Under the pieces are notes generated by a model. That model was not told the DNA's origin and made no database searches. It saw nothing but the letters and a program-made list of their open reading frames with translations. Below are positions 7,281-14,848 of a stretch of DNA of 36,605 bases, in pieces. A program made the translations under genes and the position numbers. Numbering within the stretch: the stretch's first letter is position 1; every line of letters starts with the position of its first letter. The DNA is taken from positions 1 to 36,605 of IMG/VR virus record IMGVR_UViG_3300003873_000028. One strand, given 5' to 3'. Origin of the DNA: a virus.

Positions 7281-8935
7281 CTTGCGATTGCTCCTCTTAG
7301 ATTATTTTGTGCTTTTTTGTTCGTGCTTTTGAACCATGTATCAAGTTGAGATGATATATCCGCTCCTATCGTTTTCCCATCTCCATTCCCACCATTAACT
7401 GTAATATTTGCATGAAAGTTCATTGGTGCCGTTGTTGTGCTGTTGTTAGTCGTAAATGCTCTTGTTTGCACTGGCACCATTTGTGGAGTAGTAAAGCCAC
7501 CTGTTGAGGGATTTAAGAAGTTTTTAAGTGCATTAAAAAAACTATCTTCACCACCCGTTGAGGGGTTTAAAAAGTTTCTGTTATCTTGAGTCTCTTTGAC
7601 ATCAGTCGGATTTAAAAGATAGTTTTTTACAGAGTCTTTAATATCTTTTGCATCTTCTCCGACTGCATCATAGCCACCGTCTAAAGGGTTTTTTATTTCA
7701 AGGTCTGAGCCTGTTACCTTATTAATTAGTTTTAATACTGCATTAAGTGGTGCTATCATAAAATCAAAAATATGTTTGCCGATTGATTTTATGTATATTC
7801 CTAGTCCGTCTAAAGCATCGCCACCTTTTGTAAATATTAATGTCCATCCATCAGCCACTTGTTTCAATATTTGTCTTAATGCTTCAAGTGCTTTTTTTAA
7901 GAACTCATGCTTTTTTGCTAAGTCTCCTATCGCACTATCTGAACCATTATAATATGAAATTAAATCTTCGAGTAATAGCCCAACTGCTACACCAATTGCG
8001 ATTAATGTAATCGGCAAAATTAGAGCTTTTGCATTTAAAACAAGGAGGGCAGAGCCAACTACTTTTATTGTTTTTTCCCATCCACCAAAGGCTCGTGCGA
8101 TGCTATTTATTGCACTTGATACCCTTTTTATAACAGCCCAAACACCCCCTAGAACTTTATTCATATTCTCTAAAAACTTCGTGATATTCTGTTGTATGAT
8201 TTTTTTATTATTTATAAACCATACTTTAAATTGTGTCATTAGCTTAGTGATTATAGGCATTGACTTCGTGGCTATCTGACTTGTTAAGCCTTTCATAACT
8301 TTATGAACTTTTAGAAGTGCATCGTTAAAATCAGCCGCGTTTTTTGTGTCTTCAGGACTTAATAAAAAGCCTAGTTTTTTAGCCTCTTCTCTCTGCTTAT
8401 TTAATTCTTTTGCACCTTGATTTAAAGTCAATAATAGCTTATTTGATACACCTAAATTTTGTAAAAATTCTAACTTTTCAGATTGTGAACTCAATTTGGA
8501 GATTTTATCAGATAGTTCACTCATTAAAGAAGTTGAGCTTTTTACATTTCCATTTGCATCATTAACAGATATTCCGAGTAGTCCAAATGTTTCAACACCT
8601 GCACCAATACCTCGAGAGGCTTGTGATGCTACTCTTCCAAGATTTTCTAATGAAGACGACATATCAGAAGATGATGCACCACCAAGTTCTGCCGCATACT
8701 GAAACGATTGTAATTCTGCTGTTGTAATTCCAAGTGTTTCGGCTTGTTTTCCTAAAATATCGTTTTGCTCTGCCATCGCTTCGGTAGATTTAAGCATAGC
8801 AACGGCATAACCACCTGCTACAACTGCTAAACCACTTAAAAGTTTTTTAGCATTTTGCATTCCACTATCAAACTTTTTAAGATTTGTATCATCGAATTTA
8901 AAACCAAGTTTCGCGATTAATTCTTCAACTATCAT
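7277..8935 (-). CDS. Tail tape measure protein
   Basis: A 552-residue protein, the longest in the tail block. It is alpha-helical through the first 320 residues with long heptad-like stretches (for example AMAEQNDILGKQAETLGITT and ELSDKISKLSSQSEKLEFLQ). A hydrophobic segment (LILPITLIAIGVAVGLLLED, about 303-322) follows, as tape measure proteins often have for membrane passage. By the usual rough scaling of 0.15 nm per residue the tail would be about 80 nm, a short contractile tail. A duplicated NFLNPSTGG motif lies near the C-terminus. It follows the frameshifting chaperone pair, the standard order. Confidence 0.92.
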   Translation of the reverse strand: MIVEELIAKLGFKFDDTNLKKFDSGMQNAKKLLSGLAVVAGGYAVAMLKSTEAMAEQNDILGKQAETLGITTAELQSFQYAAELGGASSSDMSSSLENLGRVASQASRGIGAGVETFGLLGISVNDANGNVKSSTSLMSELSDKISKLSSQSEKLEFLQNLGVSNKLLLTLNQGAKELNKQREEAKKLGFLLSPEDTKNAADFNDALLKVHKVMKGLTSQIATKSMPIITKLMTQFKVWFINNKKIIQQNITKFLENMNKVLGGVWAVIKRVSSAINSIARAFGGWEKTIKVVGSALLVLNAKALILPITLIAIGVAVGLLLEDLISYYNGSDSAIGDLAKKHEFLKKALEALRQILKQVADGWTLIFTKGGDALDGLGIYIKSIGKHIFDFMIAPLNAVLKLINKVTGSDLEIKNPLDGGYDAVGEDAKDIKDSVKNYLLNPTDVKETQDNRNFLNPSTGGEDSFFNALKNFLNPSTGGFTTPQMVPVQTRAFTTNNSTTTAPMNFHANITVNGGNGDGKTIGADISSQLDTWFKSTNKKAQNNLRGAIAR

Positions 8936-8936
8936 G

Positions 8937-9529
8937 TTATTCCCTATTTGCTAGATATTCTGCTTCTGCTTGTAAGCTTATCATTTCATTAAACAGATAC
9001 ACATCATATAAATCATAAGTTCCGTCATTCACTTCTGCCCAAGTACAAAAACCTTTCGCTATCGCTTGCCATACAAATAAATCTATATTTAGCTCTCTTT
9101 TGTCTACTTCACCGTGAGGGAGGGCAAACTCGACACTTTTGAGAGTATAGACTTTCCCACGTTTAGCTTAATAACCTCAAACGCTAATAGATATACATCC
9201 ATCGGCTCATCTTTTAAATGAACATCTGGAATAAGCTTGACCTTTACCTCTTCATCATCTGCACTTCCAAACACAAACACATTTTTAGATAAAGTAAATT
9301 TAATAAGTTCATAAACTTCTTTTTCGTCTGTACTTTCAATAATTTCAGAAATAACATTAAAAATCTTATCAGTACCCAACTGCTTGAGATTTGATAAATC
9401 AAGCTTATTGAGTGCTTTTAATATGCCACTTCCTAAGATTTTAACGACTTTCATTTGTAATTTAATAGCTTCCATCACCGTTAGTTTTTCAATACCGAAT
9501 GTTTTATCTGAGAGAGTTATCTTGTGCAT
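8937..9529 (-). CDS. Tail assembly chaperone, -1 frameshift product (gpGT-like)
   Basis: The -1 frame downstream of the G-like gene stays open from the GGGAAAG heptamer (9152-9158) to a TAA at 8937-8939, just before the tape measure ATG at 8935. A slip there fuses the G-like N-terminus to about 70 residues, giving a product of about 197 residues that ends EAEYLANRE. The total of 593 bases plus one re-read base is divisible by three. The extension has no useful start codon or ribosome site of its own, yet is clearly coding-like (for example LFVWQAIAKGFCTWAEVNDG). In lambda the T part binds the tape measure. Confidence 0.85.
9104..9529 (-). CDS. Tail assembly chaperone, unshifted product (gpG-like)
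   Basis: A 141-residue protein, mostly helical (LTVMEAIKLQMKVVKILGSG, then a helix-rich middle with DEKEVYELIKFTLSKN), of the kind encoded between tail tube and tape measure as the short tail chaperone. Zero-frame translation ends at the TAG at 9104-9106. In related phages the short form is made in large excess over the frameshifted form. The heptamer G GGA AAG lies in frame near codons 124-126. The start at 9529 follows a short gap after the tube gene and has an AAAGGA ribosome site. Confidence 0.85.
   Translation of the reverse strand: MHKITLSDKTFGIEKLTVMEAIKLQMKVVKILGSGILKALNKLDLSNLKQLGTDKIFNVISEIIESTDEKEVYELIKFTLSKNVFVFGSADDEEVKVKLIPDVHLKDEPMDVYLLAFEVIKLNVGKSILSKVSSLPSLTVK
9152..9158 (-). 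other. Programmed -1 frameshift slippery heptamer
   Basis: Minus-strand GGGAAAG, read as G GGA AAG in the zero frame (codons GTG GGA AAG). This is the same heptamer used by lambda G/GT. After a -1 slip the frame is open for about 70 codons. Zero-frame translation stops about 48 bases further on. No obvious strong downstream stem is seen, as in lambda. Confidence 0.88.
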
Positions 9530-9543
9530 AAATATCCTTTTTG

Positions 9544-9957
9544 TTAAATAACTACTGGAATAAGAATATCCCCATCGAACTCGATACTATAAGGGTTTTG
9601 GTTTTGCCCTCTTACGATTTCAGGTTGTTTTTTAATCCATGCGCTTTTAATACTAAAGCTTTCACCAGTCTCTAAGTCTGTAATAAGCATTGGTAAAGCA
9701 CCTGCACCTGTCGCCTTATCTGCTAAGTATAGATTCTGGAGAATTGGAACACTTGATGAAGTTTGTAACAGTTTAATAGTAACCGTTACACTCTCATCAT
9801 TTAGCATTGCACGAGTTACCTCGCCCTTTGCACCTACAATTTTACCAAATCCGTCACTTGCAGGAACGACTGATACAACATCATCACCATCAGCAAAGCC
9901 TTTAAGCTCTGCAACTCCAAAGATTACATTTACATTTTTAAAACTATATGTTTTCAT
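9544..9957 (-). CDS. Tail tube protein (DUF3277-like)
   Basis: A 137-residue protein in the slot between sheath and chaperone, where myoviruses place the tube. The sequence MKTYSFKNVNVIFGVAELKG, then FADGDDVVSVVPASDGFGKI (about 21-40) with 'GAKGEVTRAML' and 'VTVTIKLLQTSSSVPILQNL' (about 57-76), follows the DUF3277 tube pattern. A closing 'PYSIEFDGDIL' strand completes the sheet. It would form the hexameric inner tube inside the sheath. The neighbouring DUF3383-type sheath supports this pairing. Confidence 0.88.
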   Translation of the reverse strand: MKTYSFKNVNVIFGVAELKGFADGDDVVSVVPASDGFGKIVGAKGEVTRAMLNDESVTVTIKLLQTSSSVPILQNLYLADKATGAGALPMLITDLETGESFSIKSAWIKKQPEIVRGQNQNPYSIEFDGDILIPVVI

Positions 9958-9966
9958 ATTTTCTCC

Positions 9967-11100
9967 TTAAACTCTTACTTTACCACGGACAACTACGCCG
10001 ACAATAGCACCTGCTAAGTCTGCCGTAAAGTCCACATTTCTTAACATTCTGCTATCTCTATCAGCGATAGATGTACTACTTCGTTTTGGTACACTCGTAA
10101 CAATACTTTTATCAACTAAGATGTTAGTTGCTACTCCAAACTTTTCAAGTGTATCCACTAGTCGAGTTTGCACCATTGCGATTCCTGCATTTGTATAGGG
10201 TACTTTTTCGCCACTGTTTGCTTTTTCAAGTAAAAGAGATAACATTTTTTCAGTAGTACGAGCAGTTAAAAAATCGATAGAGCGAATAATATCAAACCAT
10301 TCTCCCTCTCTATTTAAATTTCTGCCACCAGTCATAGTACCCGGATAAATAAATTCAGCACCGATTGAAGATACTACAGTATTACCATTTTTAGAGAATA
10401 ATGTATCTTTCTGAGCTTCAGTAAGTTTCGCAGGTCTGATATAAACTGCTCCTGCCGTTGCATCTGCTAACTTGTGATAAGCTACTTGTGAACTGCCCGG
10501 CTGTAACGGTAAATATTTACCCATAATCGCCCATGTTGGATACAGTGTAATATCATCATGGTATACGACCATAGTTCTTTTATAGCCACTCGTTCCTTGA
10601 CTTTTTAAAATAGCAAGTAAAGATGTTGTTTCACCAAGCACTAAGCTATTTGCATCGCTATTATCTAAAATCATAACTTTTGGTAAAGCTTCGATATAAG
10701 TCGCTAGTGTTGTCAAATCTGCCGTTGCCGTTCTAATTGATGCCGTGATACCTAGAGCATACCAATTATCCTGTACTGCACGAATTGCATCAAGTGCTAC
10801 TGTAATAGTTTCAGGTGTTACATTGTTTTTATCCCAACATCCGATATATAATTTCGTTGGAAAATTTTTGTTATTATGGTCTTGCTTGAAAAATGCTCTT
10901 GAAGCTTCATACTCATCAGTACCTTTTATAAAATCAGTTTCGACTGCCGATAATGATAAATACTCTTTCACTCTTGTTGTAGTTGTAATCACTGTTACAT
11001 TATCAGTAAGTAAAAGTGGAACTCCAAAACCTGCTGAGGTTGTCAATGCAGTTTCTTTTGTTATGCTAACATCTATAAATCTTTTTACACCTTGTGGCAT
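9967..11100 (-). CDS. Tail sheath protein (DUF3383-like)
   Basis: A 377-residue protein of the DUF3383 sheath type. It starts with RFIDVSITKETALTTSAGFG (about 7-26), the usual 'v.V.i...' strand pair, followed by a beta/alpha core (YLSLSAVETDFIKGTDEYEA, then AFFKQDHNNKNFPTKLYIGC, about 69-88). The C-terminal domain has 'RTTEKMLSLLLEKANSGEKVPYT' and 'GVVVRGKVRV', typical of contractile sheath C-termini that swap strands with neighbours. It contracts to drive the spike. It is separated by nine bases from the tube gene. Confidence 0.93.
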   Translation of the reverse strand: MPQGVKRFIDVSITKETALTTSAGFGVPLLLTDNVTVITTTTRVKEYLSLSAVETDFIKGTDEYEASRAFFKQDHNNKNFPTKLYIGCWDKNNVTPETITVALDAIRAVQDNWYALGITASIRTATADLTTLATYIEALPKVMILDNSDANSLVLGETTSLLAILKSQGTSGYKRTMVVYHDDITLYPTWAIMGKYLPLQPGSSQVAYHKLADATAGAVYIRPAKLTEAQKDTLFSKNGNTVVSSIGAEFIYPGTMTGGRNLNREGEWFDIIRSIDFLTARTTEKMLSLLLEKANSGEKVPYTNAGIAMVQTRLVDTLEKFGVATNILVDKSIVTSVPKRSSTSIADRDSRMLRNVDFTADLAGAIVGVVVRGKVRV

Positions 11101-11112
11101 AATATCTCCTTG

Positions 11113-11616
11113 TTAAATTGAATAATTTTGACCGATACCATTCCCTGAAATATGCTCGATTGTCTCGACTGTTTCAGTATTGCTATCAGTTACATAAAAA
11201 AAGAAATCGCATTGTAATCGCTCTTCCCAACTATTGTTAATCGCTTGGCTCAAATCTCTTGATGCCGATTGATTAATAATTCCTATACTTTTTGAGCTAA
11301 AAAACTCTGTAATCCATACCTCGTCGGTACTGTTTGATAATCTTGATAATATATTAAATGTTTCACCACGATATATATCTATACTTAACATTAGTTCAAA
11401 TATACTGCTATGATTCACATCAACTAAGTTATTTGGAATTGCCGTATATTTACTTTCACTTTCTCCTATCTTACGAATGTTTAAAATGTTAATAGCTACA
11501 TATTGACCTTGAGGTCGTGGTGCTGTTGTATTTAGATTAATTACATGATTATTGTCTAACCCTGTAACAGTTCTAACCCACTCCTTAAAGTAGTTTGATA
11601 AAACTTTTTTATCCAT
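11113..11616 (-). CDS. Tail terminator / neck protein (gp12-like)
   Basis: A 167-residue protein like the phage neck terminator (gp12-like) family found just before sheath genes. The N-terminal helix has 'YFKEWVRTVTGLDNNHVINLN', followed by APRPQGQYVAINILNIRKIG (about 32-51), the conserved 'PRP...Y..i.i' signature. A middle 'FELMLSIDIYRGETFNILSR' region and 'LQCDFFFYVTDSN' strands follow. It would cap the tail at the head end. Its start overlaps the previous stop by eight bases. Confidence 0.82.
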   Translation of the reverse strand: MDKKVLSNYFKEWVRTVTGLDNNHVINLNTTAPRPQGQYVAINILNIRKIGESESKYTAIPNNLVDVNHSSIFELMLSIDIYRGETFNILSRLSNSTDEVWITEFFSSKSIGIINQSASRDLSQAINNSWEERLQCDFFFYVTDSNTETVETIEHISGNGIGQNYSI

Positions 11617-11968
11617 TTTCTCTCACCGCAATAGCCTTAAAATACCCACCGTTATAGAGACGATTAAAAACATTTATAATCTTATAAAGTTCCCCCTGAT
11701 AAATAATTTTATCAGCACTTGTTGACTTTATAACATCAGCAGTCTTTAAAATGCTTTTAGTATGTATCTTCACAAGTCTTTTAGTCCGTTCGCCCTCTGC
11801 CAATGTTAGCAACTCGTTAGAGCTTAATGATTGTACCACTGCTTGAATAGTTGAAGTTATCGGTATTCCTGCGATATAATCACCGTTAATATCTCTACTC
11901 CCTGTTGTTGCACTCTCTAAGATAATATCTTCATAAAACTCTTCAAGTGCATCTGTAACAACTATCAT
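11609..11968 (-). CDS. Head-closure / head-tail joining protein
   Basis: A 119-residue protein with the pattern of small head-closure (stopper) proteins: an N-terminal helix (LEEFYEDIILESATTGSRDI), then 'GIPITSTIQAVVQSLSSNEL' and 'RTKRLVKIHTKSILKTADVI', and a final strand with 'YQGELYKIINVFNRLYNGGY' (about 91-110). Such a beta barrel sits between portal/connector and tail terminator. The gene's position, between the completion gene and the neck gene, fits. I cannot name the exact family, so the role rests mainly on order. Confidence 0.75.
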   Translation of the reverse strand: MIVVTDALEEFYEDIILESATTGSRDINGDYIAGIPITSTIQAVVQSLSSNELLTLAEGERTKRLVKIHTKSILKTADVIKSTSADKIIYQGELYKIINVFNRLYNGGYFKAIAVRENG

Positions 11969-12399
11969 TTTCTTCTCACTTCATAAGTTATATTTTGTCT
12001 CATTTGACCAGTTATTCCAATTAACGGAGTTGAAGAACCTTTAGCCTTAATAGTGCTTTCTGCATTAGGAGCCCAGTCGTTATCTTGAAAACTTGCTTTC
12101 ATTTTGTCACTCATTAAAATTCCGAGCAATGATAAACTTTTTTCACTTGTTGTTTTTAATTCAAAAATCTTTTTAGCTTCCATTTTTGCTAATTTAAAAA
12201 AGTCATCTTTTCCATTTATCACTGGAACTCTTATAAAGCTACGAGCAGGTATATATTCAGTTCCAAACTCATTTTTTACACCTCTTTCGATTATAGAAGT
12301 GTCGGCTTTTCCTTTCGGTAATCCTGCCACTACTTCTTGATTTTTAAGAAGTTTTTTAAGAGCTTTTCCATAATCGCCCTTGTGAATTATCTCAAACAC
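11965..12399 (-). CDS. Tail completion / neck protein (HK97 gp10-like plan)
   Basis: A 144-residue protein with features of tail-completion proteins. An IPARSFIRVPV stretch (about 52-62) follows 'GVKNEFGTEY', and the C-terminal 'KAKGSSTPLIGITGQMRQNI' (about 118-137) is the usual 'kg...pLidtG.lr.si' signature. The family joins tail tube to head in HK97/Mu-like phages. It overlaps the DUF4054 connector gene by eight bases and the joining gene by four. Confidence in a neck role is high; the exact homolog is uncertain. Confidence 0.82.
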   Translation of the reverse strand: MFEIIHKGDYGKALKKLLKNQEVVAGLPKGKADTSIIERGVKNEFGTEYIPARSFIRVPVINGKDDFFKLAKMEAKKIFELKTTSEKSLSLLGILMSDKMKASFQDNDWAPNAESTIKAKGSSTPLIGITGQMRQNITYEVRRK

Positions 12400-12748
12400 T
12401 TAACACATTCCCTAAGCCTACTTGAGAGAGTAGACTTAAATATCTTTGACCGTAAATAGTAGATAAAAAATAGTCTTCGAATGTAGTGCCTTGAGGAGTT
12501 GTATAACTTACAGATACACCTTCAACACTTTTTGATGCTACTTGATTAACTGCACCACTCTTTCCACTATTGCCTTTTAAAGCTAAAGTGAGATAATGAG
12601 CAGATAAAAAAGCTACACCAACATTGAAAAGCTGTCCCCATTTTTGCTCGGTAACCATTATTCCTGCATCTTGAATATAAATATCGATTGTTACATCTGA
12701 AGTATTTACAAATTCAGGGAAACGATTTTTAAATTCAATAGCAGTCAT
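12392..12748 (-). CDS. Head-tail connector (DUF4054)
   Basis: A 118-residue protein with the DUF4054 plan. The start FKNRFPEFVNTSDVTIDIYI (about 6-25) is the characteristic 'F...fPeF....d..i...i..A' helix pair. Then 'AFLSAHYLTLALKG' (about 46-59), 'SKSVEGVSVSYTTPQGTTFE' (about 72-91) and 'DYFLSTIYGQRYLSLLSQ' follow. This is the adaptor ring under the portal. It lies between a small gene after the capsid and the completion gene, as in other phages with DUF2184 capsids. Confidence 0.92.
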   Translation of the reverse strand: MTAIEFKNRFPEFVNTSDVTIDIYIQDAGIMVTEQKWGQLFNVGVAFLSAHYLTLALKGNSGKSGAVNQVASKSVEGVSVSYTTPQGTTFEDYFLSTIYGQRYLSLLSQVGLGNVLSV

Positions 12749-12751
12749 TTG

Positions 12752-12925
12752 TTACTTCACTTTAGGTGTTGCTACTTTTTCAAGTTGCTTTTCTTTAATA
12801 AGTGCCAGTACACTCTCATTTTTTTCAATACCAGTAATCTCTAAAGATTTAGTCGGTAAAACTGTAAATGTGCCTTTATCTGTCGCAATGTGAATAACTC
12901 TTGATGAAATGTTTTTAACTGTCAT
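12752..12925 (-). CDS. Small virion-module protein
   Basis: A 57-residue protein (ATG 12925, TAA 12752-12754). It has a beta-type N-terminal part (NISSRVIHIATDKGTFTVLP) and a helical, lysine-rich end (ALIKEKQLEKVATPKVK). The start has an AAAGGAAAA-type ribosome site, and only short gaps separate it from the capsid gene above and connector gene below. Similar small genes sit here in other phages of this type, but I do not recognise a named family. A minor head or joining role is a guess from position. Confidence 0.82.
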   Translation of the reverse strand: MTVKNISSRVIHIATDKGTFTVLPTKSLEITGIEKNESVLALIKEKQLEKVATPKVK

Positions 12926-12942
12926 AATTTTTCCTTTTTAAA

Positions 12943-13866
12943 TTAGATACCATCTGCATATAAAGCAGACATTGGATAACGAAACTCAACACCACCGACT
13001 GAAAAATCGCCAGGTACTTGAAAACCTAAACCTTTCTCTTGTGGAGCTTTGAACGATAAAAGCTTAGGCAAATGTAAGATAACTTTGTCACTGTCATTAG
13101 TGTATGCCATAGCTCTATCTGCACCACTAACACCTGCACCAGTCAATTCATTAATAGGCACGATTTTATCAATAGAAGAGATATATGGTGAGTTATTCAC
13201 GATATATTGAGCAATAGTCGTATCACTGTTTGCACTTCTCGGAGTTCCCATAATGTATGACCATTGTTTTGGTGGTAAAGCTAACGTATCAGCTCTTTCA
13301 GCCATTTTAGTGCTTTCAAAAATTGTAGAGAAAATTGTGTTTACATCTTTTAAAATTTCATCAGGAGTTTTTGATGCCCACGGTGTTGTTGTACTTGCAC
13401 CAGTTAAAACTGTCGTTAAAGGTACATTTGAATTATCTAAAAATCCCGGAAGACCTTTTTCAACATTTCCAGTCATTGCTGTTTTTTGTACAAGTGTTTC
13501 ATATCCACGTCGTGCGATAGTTGCTTTTAAAACAGATAAATTTCTGTTAAGTTGTTGAGCTTGTTCCATCTCTCTTAATGAATACTCGTAACCAATAGCA
13601 CCATATTCAACTGGAATAGTTACTTTATTAGTAGAAATATCTGCAATAGGAACATCAAGAGCATCACTACCGACAAACTTCGCCATCGCCGCTCCATCCA
13701 CGTAAAAGTAAGTGATACTATCTGCAAACTCTCCTGCTTCGTTAGAGACTGGAATTATTTTTGAATAGTTAATCTCTTCATACTTTTTCTCAAAAACTTT
13801 GTTCTCAACATAAGAGAGCTGTGATACTAAAAATGCAAGTCCTGCATCCATTGTCATTGGTTTCAT
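12943..13866 (-). CDS. Major capsid protein (DUF2184-like)
   Basis: A 307-residue protein of the DUF2184-type major capsid group, an HK97-like fold. A helix-rich start includes FLVSQLSYVENKVFEKKYEE and the 'DSITYFYVDGAAMAKFVGSD' stretch (about 49-68). The central helix 'YSLREMEQAQQLNRNLSVLK' (about 94-113) and 'ARRGYETLVQKTAMTGN' are typical of the spine and P-domain of this family. The C-terminus ends with 'VGGVEFRYPMSALYADGI'. It is preceded by the protease/scaffold and cement genes, the expected order. Confidence 0.93.
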   Translation of the reverse strand: MKPMTMDAGLAFLVSQLSYVENKVFEKKYEEINYSKIIPVSNEAGEFADSITYFYVDGAAMAKFVGSDALDVPIADISTNKVTIPVEYGAIGYEYSLREMEQAQQLNRNLSVLKATIARRGYETLVQKTAMTGNVEKGLPGFLDNSNVPLTTVLTGASTTTPWASKTPDEILKDVNTIFSTIFESTKMAERADTLALPPKQWSYIMGTPRSANSDTTIAQYIVNNSPYISSIDKIVPINELTGAGVSGADRAMAYTNDSDKVILHLPKLLSFKAPQEKGLGFQVPGDFSVGGVEFRYPMSALYADGI

Positions 13867-13875
13867 TTTGTTTCC

Positions 13876-14343
13876 TTATCTTAATTTAATAACGGCAATT
13901 TGACCTGCTGTTGCTGTTGTTTCCCAAGTTGCATTTGGAACGACATCTGTTTGACCTGCCACTGCTACACTTGTAAAACCACCAAGCTTCCCAGTTCCTG
14001 CAACATATCTAAAGTTTACCGTGTTTCCTGCGATACATCCATCTTCACAAATAGCATAAACTTTTCCAAAGTCTATAACATTAGCACTCTGATCAACTTG
14101 ATAGTTTTGAATATTTGCACCATCCGCAACACCTGCTAAAGTTCTAAGTGTAATACCTACGAACTTTCCACCTGTTGCTGTTGCTAGAGTTCCACCATTG
14201 TCTCCAGTGCCTCGAACTACTGCTAGACCGTTTCCAAGAACTACATTTGCATTCTTTGTCGTGATATTATGTAGCTCTTCGTCTACTAATTGACCTTCAA
14301 ACCCTGCATCAGGATTGAGTTGATAATTTGTCTGTACTGGCAT
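13876..14343 (-). CDS. Capsid cement / decoration protein (gp24-like)
   Basis: A 155-residue, glycine- and alanine-rich, beta-rich protein. The start MPVQTNYQLNPDAGFEGQLV (about 1-20), then 'NANVVLGNGLAVVRGTGDNG' (about 31-50) and the regular 'GKFVGITLRTLAG' stretch, follow the structural cement protein pattern. It is low in Lys and lacks membrane segments. Such proteins stabilise expanded heads. The gene is nine bases upstream of the major capsid gene. Confidence 0.85.
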   Translation of the reverse strand: MPVQTNYQLNPDAGFEGQLVDEELHNITTKNANVVLGNGLAVVRGTGDNGGTLATATGGKFVGITLRTLAGVADGANIQNYQVDQSANVIDFGKVYAICEDGCIAGNTVNFRYVAGTGKLGGFTSVAVAGQTDVVPNATWETTATAGQIAVIKLR

Positions 14344-14344
14344 T

Positions 14345-14848
14345 TTATTTTTCTCCTAAAATTTGTTTATGGTATGCTTGTGTAGCACTGTCTCTTGTAA
14401 CTTGTCTATCTCCACCTCTTGAAGTAGGCAAACCATCATTCACATTTTTTTTGTTTGCTACGATAATATCGTAAGAGGCATCAATATACTCTGGTGTTTT
14501 TCCATCAGCTGTAAAGCCATCACCCATGTATTTAGCAACTACTGCAAGTTTTAATGCTTGTGTATCTTGTGCCATATCAGCATCACCTATAAAAGAAGAT
14601 GCAAAAGCTACAACTTGTGCTTTTTCTGCTACGAGTGCATTAATTGAGTCTTTACTCATCTTTGAAGCTTCCAAAGTATCAATTTTTGCTTTTAATACTT
14701 CTACCTCTTTTTTAGCATTAGCGAGTTCATCATCTTTTGAAGTTTCACCTTCTTTTAAACTAGAGTTTTCCTCTGCGATTCCGTCATAAGCTAATTTAAC
14801 TTTTTCAGGAACTTCAAAAGTATCTCCGTCAATAACAATTTTTTTCAT
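14345..14848 (-). CDS. Scaffold protein from an internal in-frame start
   Basis: Within the DUF2213 gene, ATG 14848 is preceded by GGAGG five bases upstream, the strongest Shine-Dalgarno sequence I noticed in the window. The product would be 167 residues: a short beta start (MKKIVIDGDTFEVPEKVKLA), a charged coiled coil and a helical tail. It lacks the protease domain. The full-length protein plus a separate scaffold is the classic nested design (lambda C/Nu3, Mu I/Z). Direct evidence is the ribosome site and the domain boundary; in vivo use is inferred. Confidence 0.72.
   Translation of the reverse strand: MKKIVIDGDTFEVPEKVKLAYDGIAEENSSLKEGETSKDDELANAKKEVEVLKAKIDTLEASKMSKDSINALVAEKAQVVAFASSFIGDADMAQDTQALKLAVVAKYMGDGFTADGKTPEYIDASYDIIVANKKNVNDGLPTSRGGDRQVTRDSATQAYHKQILGEK

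Noticed and set aside
8940-9100. Separate small gene between chaperone and tape measure
   Set aside because: No start codon with a ribosome site fits. The frame is best explained as the -1 extension of the chaperone.
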